Source: Saprospiraceae bacterium
GTDB lineage: Bacteria; Bacteroidota; Bacteroidia; Chitinophagales; Saprospiraceae
Reading direction: 5' to 3'
DNA: 64,000 nucleotides
Assembly (NCBI GenBank): GCA_017985675.1
Contig: JAGNXB010000006.1
Coordinates: 1 to 64,000, forward strand
The position numbers were made by a program, and so were the translations under genes. Every line of letters starts with the position of its first letter. Positions within the stretch are counted from its first letter, which is position 1. Of the stretch, positions 8,831-18,261 are shown piece by piece. Below the pieces are notes generated by a model. That model did no database searches. It was not told the DNA's origin and saw nothing but the letters and a program-made list of their open reading frames with translations.

Positions 8831-11800
8831 ATGCGCCAATTCCCCTTCCCGGGAACCGTCTTAACGGTTCTATTCATTGCTTTATGGCCTCTGCTTAGCC
8901 ATGCGCAATGCAATCTCCAATGTATCCAGGGTCCTGTGAATATACCACTGGATCCCTCCTGCCAGGCTGTCGTCCAGGCCGCTCCGCTTTTAGGACCCGG
9001 CAACACCTGCCTCGGCCCATTTACTGTCCAGGTTTTTGATGCCAATGGCATTCCTATACCAGGCGATGTCCTGAATAGTTCGCACCTGTATGACACCCTC
9101 GTAGCCATTGTTACATTTATAGGGGTACCCATTCAGACGTGCACAACTACCGTCCGACCTATAGATGTCATACCGCCTTTGATTGCTAATCCTTGTCCGG
9201 CACAAAGTATCGCCTGTAACGCAGATACAAGTGTAGCTGCATTGCCTGGTCCGGCATTTGTAGACAACTGCGGTCCATTGATCATCACGACCTCGGATGT
9301 CATTCTCAGCGGCACTTGCCCTGTTACCCCCTGGCAAATCAATCGAACATTTATTGCTACGGATCAGGGCGGCAATTCGGTATCCTGTGTGCAATCAATA
9401 ACCCTCAATTATCAGAACATTTTAAATATTACATGGCCAGGGAATATTACTTTGAATTGTGGTGGCAGTCCCTACAACCTGGATATAACCGGAAGGCCTA
9501 TGTTGAATGGCAATCCACTTGAAAGCGGTCCATTTTGTGATTTTCAGATTACGTTCACGGATTCTGACATTCAACCACCGTTGGGTGGGACACGGATCAT
9601 CAACAGGCACTGGGTAGCTACAAGCTGCACCGGCACTGTTTTAGAATTTGATCAGGTCATTACCGTTACAGATACAGAACTCCCAGTAATCACCTGCCCG
9701 GCTAATCTTACAGTTGAAAATACACCGGGTTTTTGCAATGTGAATATGCTCCTGCCACAAGCTACAGCCACCGATACCTGTACAGAAATTGTATTGATCA
9801 CCATTAGCTCTGGCTTTGGTATTGGGCAAGGCCCACATATCATTCCTGTTGGAAATCATGTCATTACATACACTGCATTTGATGCCTTGAATAACACTGC
9901 ATCATGTACCATGGTGCTCACTGTAATTGACGCTTCACCACCAACAGTAACCTGCCAAAATTTAAATCCGACGTTGCAACCCTCCGGCAATCTGACCCTC
10001 CCGGCGAGCAGCTTTATCTTTACCCAAAGTGATAATTGTGGCATTGTTTTGCGCCAGGTCCGTCGAAGCGATGGCCTACAACCTTTTGGCCCGGATGTGT
10101 CTTTTGACTGTGCTGATGCCGGTAATGCTGTCCCAATTACCATTCGAATTTTTGATGCGGCAGGAAATGTGGATAGCTGTCAGGCCATTGCAAATATTGC
10201 AGACAAAACACCACCTATTGTATTAGAGTGTCCGCAAAATCTGATGCTTGAATGCGATGATTTTACAGGCAATCCGGATGATTATGGTATGGCCACATTT
10301 ACCGATGCCTGCGGTATCGCTTCACAAAGAGACACCTTTATCGATAATCGCGATAAATGTGGTGTAGGATTAATTGTCCGCACCTTCGAAGCGACCGATT
10401 TATCAGGAAATATCAGTACTTGTTCGCAAATATTGAATATCATCAATGGTAGTCCGCTCAGCGAGGATCTGATTACATGGCCGGAAGATTTCACCCAAAT
10501 GGGATGTATTTCTTCCGAATTTTTACATCCGGACAGCTTGCAGGCACCTTACAATAAACCGATCGTAGACAACTCCGTCTGTTCCATTATTGCTATTGGC
10601 TATAAAGACGAAGTCCTGGTGGTTGCCAAGCCGGCCTGTTTCAAAATTCTCCGCACCTGGACTGTAGTAGATTGCTGCATCTGGGATCCGGCTGATCCGA
10701 ATTCAGAGGGAATTTATACCCATACCCAGCTACTCAAGGTAATGGATAATGAACCGCCCGTCATTGATTGTCCGGATTTTCTGCCTGTATCCGTAGGGCC
10801 TAATTGTACAGTGATTTTTGCAAATCTACCCGACATCACTGCTGATGATTGTAATCCCCTGGTGAAAATTACAAATAATTCCCCGTTCTCTACCTCAAAA
10901 GGTCCAAATGCTTCAGGCAATTATCCTATTGGTTCGACACCAGTGACATTTACAGCCAACGATATGTGTGGCAATTTTTCCTTTTGTTATACCGAAGTTG
11001 TCGTATCCGATTTTTCGCCACCCACACCACAATGCCTGCATGGTCTTACCACGGATATTGGGTTTTGCGATGGGGAGGTCGTTGTGAAAATAAAGGCCGA
11101 ATTTTTTAATCACCTGAGTTATGACAATTGTTCGCCACAAGGAAAATTAATTTTTTCCTTTTCCTCCGATACGTCCGATCAAACGATAATGTACACCTGT
11201 GAAAATCTGGATACAAATTATGTAGAAATGTGGGTGACCGATATGGATGGCAACCAGGATTTTTGCAAAACATATATTATTGTCCAGGACAACTTTGACC
11301 TATGTCCAGGGAATAAACCATCCTCACTTCAGGGAAATATTGTTTCACCGGAAGGCACTCCGCTTCCCGATATTAATGTTTTGTTGAGTGGCGCCAACAA
11401 TATGTCGACAATAACCAACCCAAGTGGTCAATTTACATTTAATGGCTTGGAAGAAGGCAAGTCCTACCAGGTAAGTGCGGAAAAATCCGGCGACCCACTT
11501 ATGGGCGTATCCACTTATGACCTGCTGCTCATCCAAAAACATTTGCTGGGCGTAAAAACAATAAAAGATGTGCATCTTCTCCTGGCAGCCGATGTAAATA
11601 TGTCCGGAGCAATTTCAATTTCGGACATTATTCAACTTCGAAAATGGATTCTTGTACCACAAACGGATGTTTCTCCATTGAAATCATGGCGATTTCTAAA
11701 TCCGGCTACACCCATGAACCCTATTGATCCATTCAGTACACCCAACATTGATTTGATTAACATCAATCCATTTAATGCAGATCTGACCAATGTAGACCTC

Positions 11801-12583
11801 ATGGCATTCAAGGTAGGTGATATCAGTGGAGATGCTTTTGATCAGGGATTATGGCAATCCGAAGTACGCCATGCAGATGAACCATTGGAACTCATGTCAA
11901 ACGACGTGCTGTTTAAAGCCGGCGAAGAAGTAGAATGGTTTATGGCTGCACATGATTTTCATCATATCCAATCCTTACAAATGGCTTTGGCCTGGGACCC
12001 CGAAGTGTTGCAATTTGCAGGAATCCAAACAGTAGACAACGAGCTAAATATGGATGTCAGCAACTTTGGATTGACCCAAACCCAGACGGGTTCACTTCGT
12101 CTGAGTTGGCACAATGCTTATGGCATGGATCTCCCACAGGATGCCCCTTTGTTCCGGGTTCGATTCACCAGTTTAAAAACAGGACGTCTCTCTGAATCAA
12201 TTCGTATTGATTCCAAACAAATGCGGGCAGAAGCCGCCCGACTGGAGCTTCCGGGCATGGCCACATCGGATATACTTCAGGATATTCAGCTAACCTGGAG
12301 GGAAAATAATCCTCAAGCAGAAGATCAGTATGTATTGTATCAGAATAAACCTAATCCGTTCAGAGATATGACGATGATTGGATTTCGGATACCATTAGCT
12401 ACTGAAATCACCTTGTCGCTCTTTACACCAGGTGGACAAACAATTACCGAATTCAGGGGCAAATATCCTCCGGGTTACCACGAAATCGCCGTGCCTGGTG
12501 AGTTACTGCCCCCCAATGGTCTCATTTTCTACAAGTTGGAAGGTCCGGGCTTTACGGAGACTAAAAAGATGATTCGCCAATAA
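8831..12583 (+). CDS. T9SS-secreted HYR-repeat adhesin with dockerin-like and cohesin-like modules
   Basis: A 1250-residue surface protein with a signal peptide (residues 1-26, ending LSHAQ). Repeated Cys-rich Ig-like segments contain clear HYR domains, for example ITCPANLTVEN...PVGNHVITYTAFDALNN (about 277-375) and IDCPDFLPVSV...PIGSTPVTFTANDMCGN (about 640-735). Next come a CarboxypepD-reg-like domain (about 830-880), a dockerin-like pair (GVSTYDLLLIQKHLLG, then DVNMSGAISISDIIQLRKW), a cohesin-like beta-sandwich (about 1027-1137) and a T9SS sorting domain (NKPNPFRDMTMIGFRIP onward). Such proteins are exported by the type IX system and attached to the cell surface, probably for adhesion. The partner is unknown. 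Only the second dockerin-like repeat keeps Asp-rich calcium ligands. Confidence 0.85.
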   Translation: MRQFPFPGTVLTVLFIALWPLLSHAQCNLQCIQGPVNIPLDPSCQAVVQAAPLLGPGNTCLGPFTVQVFDANGIPIPGDVLNSSHLYDTLVAIVTFIGVPIQTCTTTVRPIDVIPPLIANPCPAQSIACNADTSVAALPGPAFVDNCGPLIITTSDVILSGTCPVTPWQINRTFIATDQGGNSVSCVQSITLNYQNILNITWPGNITLNCGGSPYNLDITGRPMLNGNPLESGPFCDFQITFTDSDIQPPLGGTRIINRHWVATSCTGTVLEFDQVITVTDTELPVITCPANLTVENTPGFCNVNMLLPQATATDTCTEIVLITISSGFGIGQGPHIIPVGNHVITYTAFDALNNTASCTMVLTVIDASPPTVTCQNLNPTLQPSGNLTLPASSFIFTQSDNCGIVLRQVRRSDGLQPFGPDVSFDCADAGNAVPITIRIFDAAGNVDSCQAIANIADKTPPIVLECPQNLMLECDDFTGNPDDYGMATFTDACGIASQRDTFIDNRDKCGVGLIVRTFEATDLSGNISTCSQILNIINGSPLSEDLITWPEDFTQMGCISSEFLHPDSLQAPYNKPIVDNSVCSIIAIGYKDEVLVVAKPACFKILRTWTVVDCCIWDPADPNSEGIYTHTQLLKVMDNEPPVIDCPDFLPVSVGPNCTVIFANLPDITADDCNPLVKITNNSPFSTSKGPNASGNYPIGSTPVTFTANDMCGNFSFCYTEVVVSDFSPPTPQCLHGLTTDIGFCDGEVVVKIKAEFFNHLSYDNCSPQGKLIFSFSSDTSDQTIMYTCENLDTNYVEMWVTDMDGNQDFCKTYIIVQDNFDLCPGNKPSSLQGNIVSPEGTPLPDINVLLSGANNMSTITNPSGQFTFNGLEEGKSYQVSAEKSGDPLMGVSTYDLLLIQKHLLGVKTIKDVHLLLAADVNMSGAISISDIIQLRKWILVPQTDVSPLKSWRFLNPATPMNPIDPFSTPNIDLININPFNADLTNVDLMAFKVGDISGDAFDQGLWQSEVRHADEPLELMSNDVLFKAGEEVEWFMAAHDFHHIQSLQMALAWDPEVLQFAGIQTVDNELNMDVSNFGLTQTQTGSLRLSWHNAYGMDLPQDAPLFRVRFTSLKTGRLSESIRIDSKQMRAEAARLELPGMATSDILQDIQLTWRENNPQAEDQYVLYQNKPNPFRDMTMIGFRIPLATEITLSLFTPGGQTITEFRGKYPPGYHEIAVPGELLPPNGLIFYKLEGPGFTETKKMIRQ

Positions 12584-12623
12584 TAAAGCGGACACCATTA
12601 ACAAACTATAGCCAATTCAAATG

Positions 12624-12653
12624 AACGCCTCAGGAATTCCTGGGGCGTTTTTT
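12624..12653 (+). terminator. Rho-independent terminator after the HYR adhesin gene
   Basis: AACGCCTCAGG / CCTGGGGCGTT pair with one mismatch around an AATT loop, followed by six T. The hairpin starts 40 nt after the stop codon at 12583. Confidence 0.9.
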
Positions 12654-12697
12654 GCATTATAATGTCTGGCTATCAAGTATCATCTGTCGCCTTGAGC

Positions 12698-12728
12698 CCC
12701 GTAAACTACGGGTTTAACCGCTTTTTTT
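12698..12728 (+). other. Small palindrome and T tract in the spacer before the YceI cluster
   Basis: CCCGTA-AAC-TACGGG forms a perfect 6-bp hairpin, and a run of eight T starts 9 nt after it. It could be a back-up terminator or part of the leader of the YceI gene at 12784. The function is open. Confidence 0.35.
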
Positions 12729-12783
12729 TCAGTCCTGGCACGAAAGCCGAGACAATACCCGCAAAATATATTCATCTTGTTGA

Positions 12784-13347
12784 ATGTTTTCAAATCAGCT
12801 ACTAAGACCTGGCCTTATTCTTTTCCTGTCAGTCCTTTCCATTTATAAAGTGGATGCACAAGCTGCAGCTTATAAAACACAAAAGGGCCTAATCGAATTT
12901 ACATCCGATGCTTCCCTGGAACAAATCAGCGCAAAATCATCGGTATTACGCGGCATTCTTGACCCTGAAAAAAGGGCATTTGCATTTAGTGTGCCTGTGA
13001 CCAGTTTTCAGGGGTTTAATAGTGCATTGCAAAGGGAACATTTTAATGAAAATTACCTTGAATCGGATCAATATCCCGAAGCCACATTCACTGGAAAAAT
13101 TATTGAACAAATTGATTTTCTTTTACCTGGGGATTATACCATTAGAGCAAAAGGTAAACTAACCATACACGGTATCGTATCTGAACGCATCATTAAAAGC
13201 ACGGTTAAGGTAAACAATAATGAAATCCGAATCACTTCAGATTTTTCGGTATTACTTGTAGACCATGGTATCCAAATACCTCGTGTGGTACACCAAAAAA
13301 TAGCAGAGGAAATAAACGTTCATGTTTCTATGACCCTGAAAAAATAA
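12784..13347 (+). CDS. YceI family protein (first copy)
   Basis: A secreted 187-residue protein with a signal peptide ending near KVDAQA. It belongs to the YceI family, a lipocalin-like barrel known to bind polyisoprenoids in other bacteria. Family motifs are IEFTSDASLEQISAKSS, REHFNENYLESDQYPEATF and GKLTIHGIVSE. The second copy at 18693 shares HFNENYLES and the TIHG strand, so the two are paralogues inside one cluster. It is the first gene of a same-strand run reaching 20152, with the sensor kinase starting 10 nt after its stop. Export to the periplasm is inferred from the signal sequence; the ligand is not known. Confidence 0.9.
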   Translation: MFSNQLLRPGLILFLSVLSIYKVDAQAAAYKTQKGLIEFTSDASLEQISAKSSVLRGILDPEKRAFAFSVPVTSFQGFNSALQREHFNENYLESDQYPEATFTGKIIEQIDFLLPGDYTIRAKGKLTIHGIVSERIIKSTVKVNNNEIRITSDFSVLLVDHGIQIPRVVHQKIAEEINVHVSMTLKK

Positions 13348-13357
13348 TGGCTAAAAA

Positions 13358-16261
13358 ATGAAAATACACATGCCATTATTTCATTTATCTTTCAAGACTT
13401 TTTTCCTCGGATTAATTGCCACACTTGTCTTAACAGGACAGATCCTTTTGGCACAAGTACCGTTGTCCCGCATCCACACCTTACCAGATCCTTTCCGCAG
13501 GGAACCAATTGATGATATCATCCAGGCCCGCGACGGACACCTCTGGATCGGCACACGCAAAGGACTCATGTCCTTCGATGGATTGGAATTTAAAAGATAT
13601 CCAGCATCAGACAGTTCAAGCAATACGGTCACGGCGATATTTGAAGATGAACACCAACAGATATGGGTAGGCTATAACAACGGGCATATTGATTTGCTGG
13701 AAAAAGGAGCAAAAAAGTTGCGTGGATTTACACCCGAGGAAGGATTGCCTACGGTTCCAATCACTGGTTTTGTTTCCGTAAGAAATAATTTATGGATCAG
13801 TACTTACGGTGAGGGAGCTTATATATGGACTGGAAAACGACTTTTTCAATTTGGTGAAGACGATGGTTTGTTAAGTGCTGATATTTACACTATCGCTACA
13901 GATAACTTGGGGAGAGTATGGGCCGGCAGTGACGCAGGCCTTGTGGAAATGCGATTCCATGCCGATTTTAAAAAAGAAGCAGTCACTATTGCGAAAAAAA
14001 CATTCCCGGATCAAATAGTACGGGCAATTCTGCCAGATGCTGATGGCCAACTTTGGTTGGGATTTTTTGATGGCGGCATAGCCCTCTATAACCCGTCGAC
14101 AGGTACGTCAATGATTCCTTTTTCAAATTGGTCGCATGGACCAATCCAGTCCCTTGCCTTATTTCCTGGAAGAGAACTTTGGATCGGCACGGACCAGCAC
14201 GGCCTGTTGCGTTATGATATCGGGCTTAAAAGTATTAACCGAATTGATTGTTCTACTAAAAAACGGCAAAAAAAAATAAATGATTTGCTTGCAGATACCG
14301 AAGGGAATATTTGGTTTTCTACCCCTTCTGAAGGGCTGGTATCCATCACTGCAAAGATCAGAAAAGTGTCAGGTGATCCATATAATGTCCAGGCCATACT
14401 AGAAAATAAAGATGGGCAAGTTTGGGCAGGCACCCCGCAAGGTTTATTTCAACTAAAGTATGAACCGGAATGTGGCTGGACATGGCCCTCGACGCCAACC
14501 CATCTTATGGGGCATAATATTCTATGTGTAGGCGAAAGTCCGGATGGGGCAATCTGGGCGGGCACTTTCGGAGATGGTGTATTCCGACTAGACCGTAAGG
14601 ATGGCAGTATTTTGCACCTGACAGAAAATGATGGCTTGACTAACGGAAACATTTTATCGCTGCATATTTCAAAAGAAAAAATTTGGCTAACAACACTAGG
14701 TGGTGTGTCGCAATTAGCCTGGCATTTTATAAAAGGAAAAAAAAATACCATTTATAATCTGTCAAATAAAGAAGGTGTATCCAGCCAATTTATTTACTGT
14801 TCATATCAGACAAAAAATGATCATTTTTGGTTTGGAACCGACGGCAACGGGTTGGTCCGCCTTGATCCGCAAGGGGCCATAGAAACATATACACAAGTAG
14901 CTGACAAGCCCCTGCACAGTGTTTATGCAATCATTGAAGACGACAGAGGACATCTGTGGATATGCTCGCCAGATAGAGGCATATTGGAATTTGATGGAAA
15001 GACCTTTTCCACATTATTGTTAAAATCCGGCTTGGCCAGCACCGGGATAATGGGGCTATCCAAAGATATTTATGGTAATATTATTATTCCTTATCCCGCA
15101 GGAATAGCCATCCTTAATCCAGCTACACGACATTTAATTTATTATGACAAAGGTGTTGGCTTGGATGAGTTTATGCCAAATTTAAATGCACTTTCCAGTA
15201 ATAAATCAGGTACGATATGGATGGGTGGTGATAACGGCCTATATAGTTATAACACGCTCCTCCAATCACCACAAATTCATCCCAAAACAGTTATTTTAGA
15301 TTTTAGCTTATTGGATGGCCGGTCCATAGGTGTTGGCGAACGATTACCCGCGAACGAAAATTATCTTCGTTTTCATTTTTCTGGGCTTTGGTACACCAAC
15401 CCGGATAAAGTGAGATACAGATACAAATTGGTAGGTTACGACAGGGATTGGAAGGAGACACGTGACCGCCAGGTCATTTACTCTAATTTGCCAAAAGGCA
15501 GCTATGAACTTCACATCCAATCTTCTGAAAATGAAATATTTACAGATGAGCCGGTAGTTGTTGTACCTTTTTCAATCGCTGCACCATGGTATTTGCAATG
15601 GTGGTTTTTATCCCTAATCCTACTTTCCGTTGTTGGTACAATTTACCTGGTAATCCAGTCTCGAGAACGCCGCATTTCAAAAGAAGCTAAAATCAGAAGA
15701 GAACGTGTCGAAATGCAGCTTGAAATATTAAAGAGCCAAATCAATCCTCATTTTCTATTTAATAGCTTTAATAGCCTGCTGGCAGTGATCGAAAAGGATC
15801 CAAAAGAAGCTATCCATTATGTCGAAGAACTCTCTGCATTCTTTCGCTTTATTCTCGCTTACCGCGAAAAAGAACTTATTCCCCTTTTCGAGGAAATCCT
15901 TGTTATACAACACTATGGCAAACTATTAAAACGCCGATTTGGAAATGCGCTAAATTTAATGATCGAATTGGATGATACGGAAGGATTTGTAGTGCCACTC
16001 ACTTTACAACTCTTAGTAGAAAATGCCGTCAAACACAATGTGGCTTCCCGATCAAAGCCACTTACCGTGCGGATTTATCGAAATGAGGCTGCTTTGATTA
16101 TTGAAAATAATCGACAAATCAAAAACATTTCCGAACCTTCAACAGGCATTGGACTCCAAAATCTTGATAGCCAGTATAAACTACTTTGTGGGCGTTCGGT
16201 GAGCGTAAATCAATCAGGGGACTCATTTCGTGTCACCGTACCTTTAATTTTAAATGGATGA
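13358..16261 (+). CDS. Sensor histidine kinase with Reg_prop propeller, Y_Y_Y and LytS-type kinase domain
   Basis: A 967-residue membrane sensor. A signal or membrane segment comes first, then about 14 propeller repeats (DGHLWIGTRKGLMSFDG, GNIWFSTPSEGLVSI, DDRGHLWICSPDRGILEFDG), a Y_Y_Y domain (RYRYKLVGYDRDWKETRDR, about 680-740), a membrane helix (WYLQWWFLSLILLSVVGTIYL, about 747-767), and a LytS-type kinase domain with INPHFLFNSFNSLLAVIEKD, where His798 is the phospho-acceptor, and the ATP-binding QLLVENAVKHN. It probably senses a periplasmic ligand and phosphorylates the LytTR regulator whose ATG overlaps its stop codon (ATGA, 16258-16261). The HATPase part is short, as in all LytS kinases. 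Confidence 0.93.
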   Translation: MKIHMPLFHLSFKTFFLGLIATLVLTGQILLAQVPLSRIHTLPDPFRREPIDDIIQARDGHLWIGTRKGLMSFDGLEFKRYPASDSSSNTVTAIFEDEHQQIWVGYNNGHIDLLEKGAKKLRGFTPEEGLPTVPITGFVSVRNNLWISTYGEGAYIWTGKRLFQFGEDDGLLSADIYTIATDNLGRVWAGSDAGLVEMRFHADFKKEAVTIAKKTFPDQIVRAILPDADGQLWLGFFDGGIALYNPSTGTSMIPFSNWSHGPIQSLALFPGRELWIGTDQHGLLRYDIGLKSINRIDCSTKKRQKKINDLLADTEGNIWFSTPSEGLVSITAKIRKVSGDPYNVQAILENKDGQVWAGTPQGLFQLKYEPECGWTWPSTPTHLMGHNILCVGESPDGAIWAGTFGDGVFRLDRKDGSILHLTENDGLTNGNILSLHISKEKIWLTTLGGVSQLAWHFIKGKKNTIYNLSNKEGVSSQFIYCSYQTKNDHFWFGTDGNGLVRLDPQGAIETYTQVADKPLHSVYAIIEDDRGHLWICSPDRGILEFDGKTFSTLLLKSGLASTGIMGLSKDIYGNIIIPYPAGIAILNPATRHLIYYDKGVGLDEFMPNLNALSSNKSGTIWMGGDNGLYSYNTLLQSPQIHPKTVILDFSLLDGRSIGVGERLPANENYLRFHFSGLWYTNPDKVRYRYKLVGYDRDWKETRDRQVIYSNLPKGSYELHIQSSENEIFTDEPVVVVPFSIAAPWYLQWWFLSLILLSVVGTIYLVIQSRERRISKEAKIRRERVEMQLEILKSQINPHFLFNSFNSLLAVIEKDPKEAIHYVEELSAFFRFILAYREKELIPLFEEILVIQHYGKLLKRRFGNALNLMIELDDTEGFVVPLTLQLLVENAVKHNVASRSKPLTVRIYRNEAALIIENNRQIKNISEPSTGIGLQNLDSQYKLLCGRSVSVNQSGDSFRVTVPLILNG

Positions 16262-17037
16262 ATGCACTTCAGGTTTTAATTATCGAAGATGAAATTACCG
16301 CAGCAGAACGGCTTCGGGACATGTTGCTCCGGGAAGATCCCAGCCTCAACATATTGGATATTCTCGATAGTGTCGAATCCAGTGTGACATTTCTTCAGGA
16401 TCAAAACCCGGACCTGATTTTCATGGATGTCCAGCTCGCAGATGGTATTTGTTTTAGTATTTTTGATGCCGTTACGATTACTTGTCCTATAGTATTTACG
16501 ACAGCTTATGATGCGTATGCATTAAAAGCATTTCGGGTGCAGGCACTGGACTACCTGCTCAAGCCTCTCAAGGCAGAGGAACTTGCTCAAGCACTCAAGC
16601 GAGCAAAAGCCACCCAAAAACCCAATTTACCTGATCCGCTCCAGATACAAGCGATTCTTAAAGGTCAACCCGGCCATGATTTTAGAGAACGGTTTCTTGT
16701 GCGCTTAGGAGCAACCATCCGCGTGGTGGAAGTGGCCGACATAGCCTATGCTTATACCGAACAAAAATCAGTCTTTGTAATGACTCGGATCGGGCGTCGC
16801 TTCCCGCTGGATATCACCCTGGAACAATTAGAAAAGCAATTGGATCCGACCATTTTTTTTCGGCTAAATAGACAATTTATTATCCACATTCATGCCATCA
16901 AGGAAATGCATATGCATAGCAAAGCACGGATAAAAGTAATCGCGGAGCCCCCCGCGCCTTCAGAAATCATTGTGAGCACTGAGCGGTCTGCTCAGTTTAA
17001 ACATTGGCTGGCTGGTGATCCTCAACAACCTGAGTAG
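16258..17037 (+). CDS. LytTR-family response regulator
   Basis: A 259-residue response regulator that overlaps the sensor kinase stop by four bases, so the pair is translationally coupled. The receiver domain (about 1-120) has the acidic pair IIEDE, the phospho-acceptor Asp57 in LIFMDVQLADG, the Thr of FTTAYDAYALKAF and the Lys of YLLKPLKAEE. The DNA-binding LytTR domain (about 145-250) shows FLVRLGATIRVVEVADI and RLNRQFIIHIHAIKEM. LytTR regulators bind paired direct repeats upstream of targets; the adjacent haem-lipoprotein and YceI genes are the obvious candidates by position. A longer start at 16186 would lie inside the kinase gene and is not needed. Confidence 0.93.
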   Translation: MNALQVLIIEDEITAAERLRDMLLREDPSLNILDILDSVESSVTFLQDQNPDLIFMDVQLADGICFSIFDAVTITCPIVFTTAYDAYALKAFRVQALDYLLKPLKAEELAQALKRAKATQKPNLPDPLQIQAILKGQPGHDFRERFLVRLGATIRVVEVADIAYAYTEQKSVFVMTRIGRRFPLDITLEQLEKQLDPTIFFRLNRQFIIHIHAIKEMHMHSKARIKVIAEPPAPSEIIVSTERSAQFKHWLAGDPQQPE

Positions 17038-17121
17038 ACAAAATTGCGGGTTCACACTACCCTATTTCCTGTTCAGTCAGAACTATTTTATAAGGAGGAT
17101 AGAACAACTTACTTTTGAACC

Positions 17122-17862
17122 ATGATGATTCAAAAATCCATTCGATTAGCCGGGACTTTCATCGTCCTATTGGGGCTCAACCTTTTACTCCACTCCGGAT
17201 GTAAACATACCCCTGTGATCGACATGACAATGCCTCCTGATGACACAACCACTGTCGTACCCATAGGCATACCGTGTAGTCCGGACTCCGTTTATTTCAG
17301 TCTGCAAATATTACCCATCCTGGTGTCAAACTGTGCAATGGACAATTGCCATTCCAACAATAACCCTGAGGAAGGAGTCAATCTCACCTCATACAGCAAG
17401 GTCATGGCGACTGCAGATATCAAACCCGGCCAACTGAAAGGTGACTTGTGGGAAGCCATCAATGAAACGGACCCTAAAAAACGGATGCCTGAACCGCCAA
17501 GAGCACCTCTTTCTACTGAACAGTTAGAACTTATTCGGAAATGGATCCAGCAAGGGGCCCTGGACAAAACCTGCGATGCAGATGCGAATGGGTGCTCTAC
17601 GATAAATATGTCGTTTGCCCAACATATCATGCCCCTCTTAAAAAATGTCTGCACGGGATGCCATAGCGGATCAAGTGCATCTGGTAACATAAATCTAAGT
17701 ACTTTTGAAGGTGTTTCAGCATTAGCAGCCAACGGGCGGCTGACGGGTGCAATAAAAAAACGCCCCGGCTACACCGCAATGCCTCCGGCAGGCAATGCTT
17801 TATCTCCTTGTAACGTTGATAAAATCGAAGCCTGGATAGCCCAGGGCATAAAAAACAATTAA
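17122..17862 (+). CDS. Lipoprotein with two haem c-type motifs (one CX4CH, one CXXCH)
   Basis: A 246-residue exported lipoprotein (hydrophobic start, then LLLHSGC with Cys near residue 29). Two related halves each carry a possible haem-binding site: SNCAMDNCHSN, which is CX4CH, and NVCTGCHSGS, the canonical CXXCH. Each is followed by downstream segments with Met (KRMPEPPRAPLS, YTAMPPAGNALS) that could supply the distal ligand. It resembles the short planctomycete-type cytochrome c lipoproteins common in Bacteroidota. It likely carries electrons on the periplasmic face. TACTTTTG at 17110-17117 fits a -7 element but sits only 4 nt before the ATG; AAGGAGGA at 17092 is too far to be a standard ribosome site. 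Confidence 0.75.
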   Translation: MMIQKSIRLAGTFIVLLGLNLLLHSGCKHTPVIDMTMPPDDTTTVVPIGIPCSPDSVYFSLQILPILVSNCAMDNCHSNNNPEEGVNLTSYSKVMATADIKPGQLKGDLWEAINETDPKKRMPEPPRAPLSTEQLELIRKWIQQGALDKTCDADANGCSTINMSFAQHIMPLLKNVCTGCHSGSSASGNINLSTFEGVSALAANGRLTGAIKKRPGYTAMPPAGNALSPCNVDKIEAWIAQGIKNN

Positions 17863-18245
17863 TGACTATGACTATTTTACGTTTCATTGCCATTTCATTA
17901 CTCTTTACACTGACAAGTACTTTTTGGTCAGGATGTTATTATGACAATGAAGAGGAACTCTATCCTTTTGAAAGCTGTGAAACAACCAATATGTCATTCG
18001 CAGTAAATATTTTACCCTTGTTTAACCAAAACTGCAATGTATGCCACGCCACGAGTCAGGCACAAGGAAATGTCATTCTCGATACACATGCGGAGGTAAA
18101 AAAACAAGTGGATGCTGTGCGACTGCTGGGTGCTATTCGCCACGAAGTCGGATTTAGTGCCATGCCCCAAGGCCAGCCACAACTCACTCCATGCGCCATT
18201 GATAAAATAGCATCATGGGTTGCAGCCGGAGCACCTAATAATTAA
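17862..18245 (+). CDS. Single-haem cytochrome c-like lipoprotein
   Basis: A 127-residue exported protein whose ATG overlaps the stop of the preceding haem lipoprotein (TAATG). The N-terminus is a lipoprotein signal with TFWSGC as lipobox. One haem c motif, NCNVCHATS, is followed by a Met-containing segment (GFSAMPQGQPQLTPCAIDKI) that could give the distal ligand. The C-terminal segment AIDKIASWVAAGAPNN closely resembles the same part of the upstream protein (VDKIEAWIAQGIKNN), so this gene looks like a duplicated half of it. The pair probably forms part of one electron-transfer unit. Confidence 0.8.
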   Translation: MTMTILRFIAISLLFTLTSTFWSGCYYDNEEELYPFESCETTNMSFAVNILPLFNQNCNVCHATSQAQGNVILDTHAEVKKQVDAVRLLGAIRHEVGFSAMPQGQPQLTPCAIDKIASWVAAGAPNN

Positions 18246-18261
18246 CCCAAAAGAATAAACA

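Noticed and set aside
17092..17099. AAGGAGGA as ribosome-binding site of the haem lipoprotein
   Set aside because: It is 22 nt before the ATG, too far for normal pairing, and there is no nearer in-frame start.
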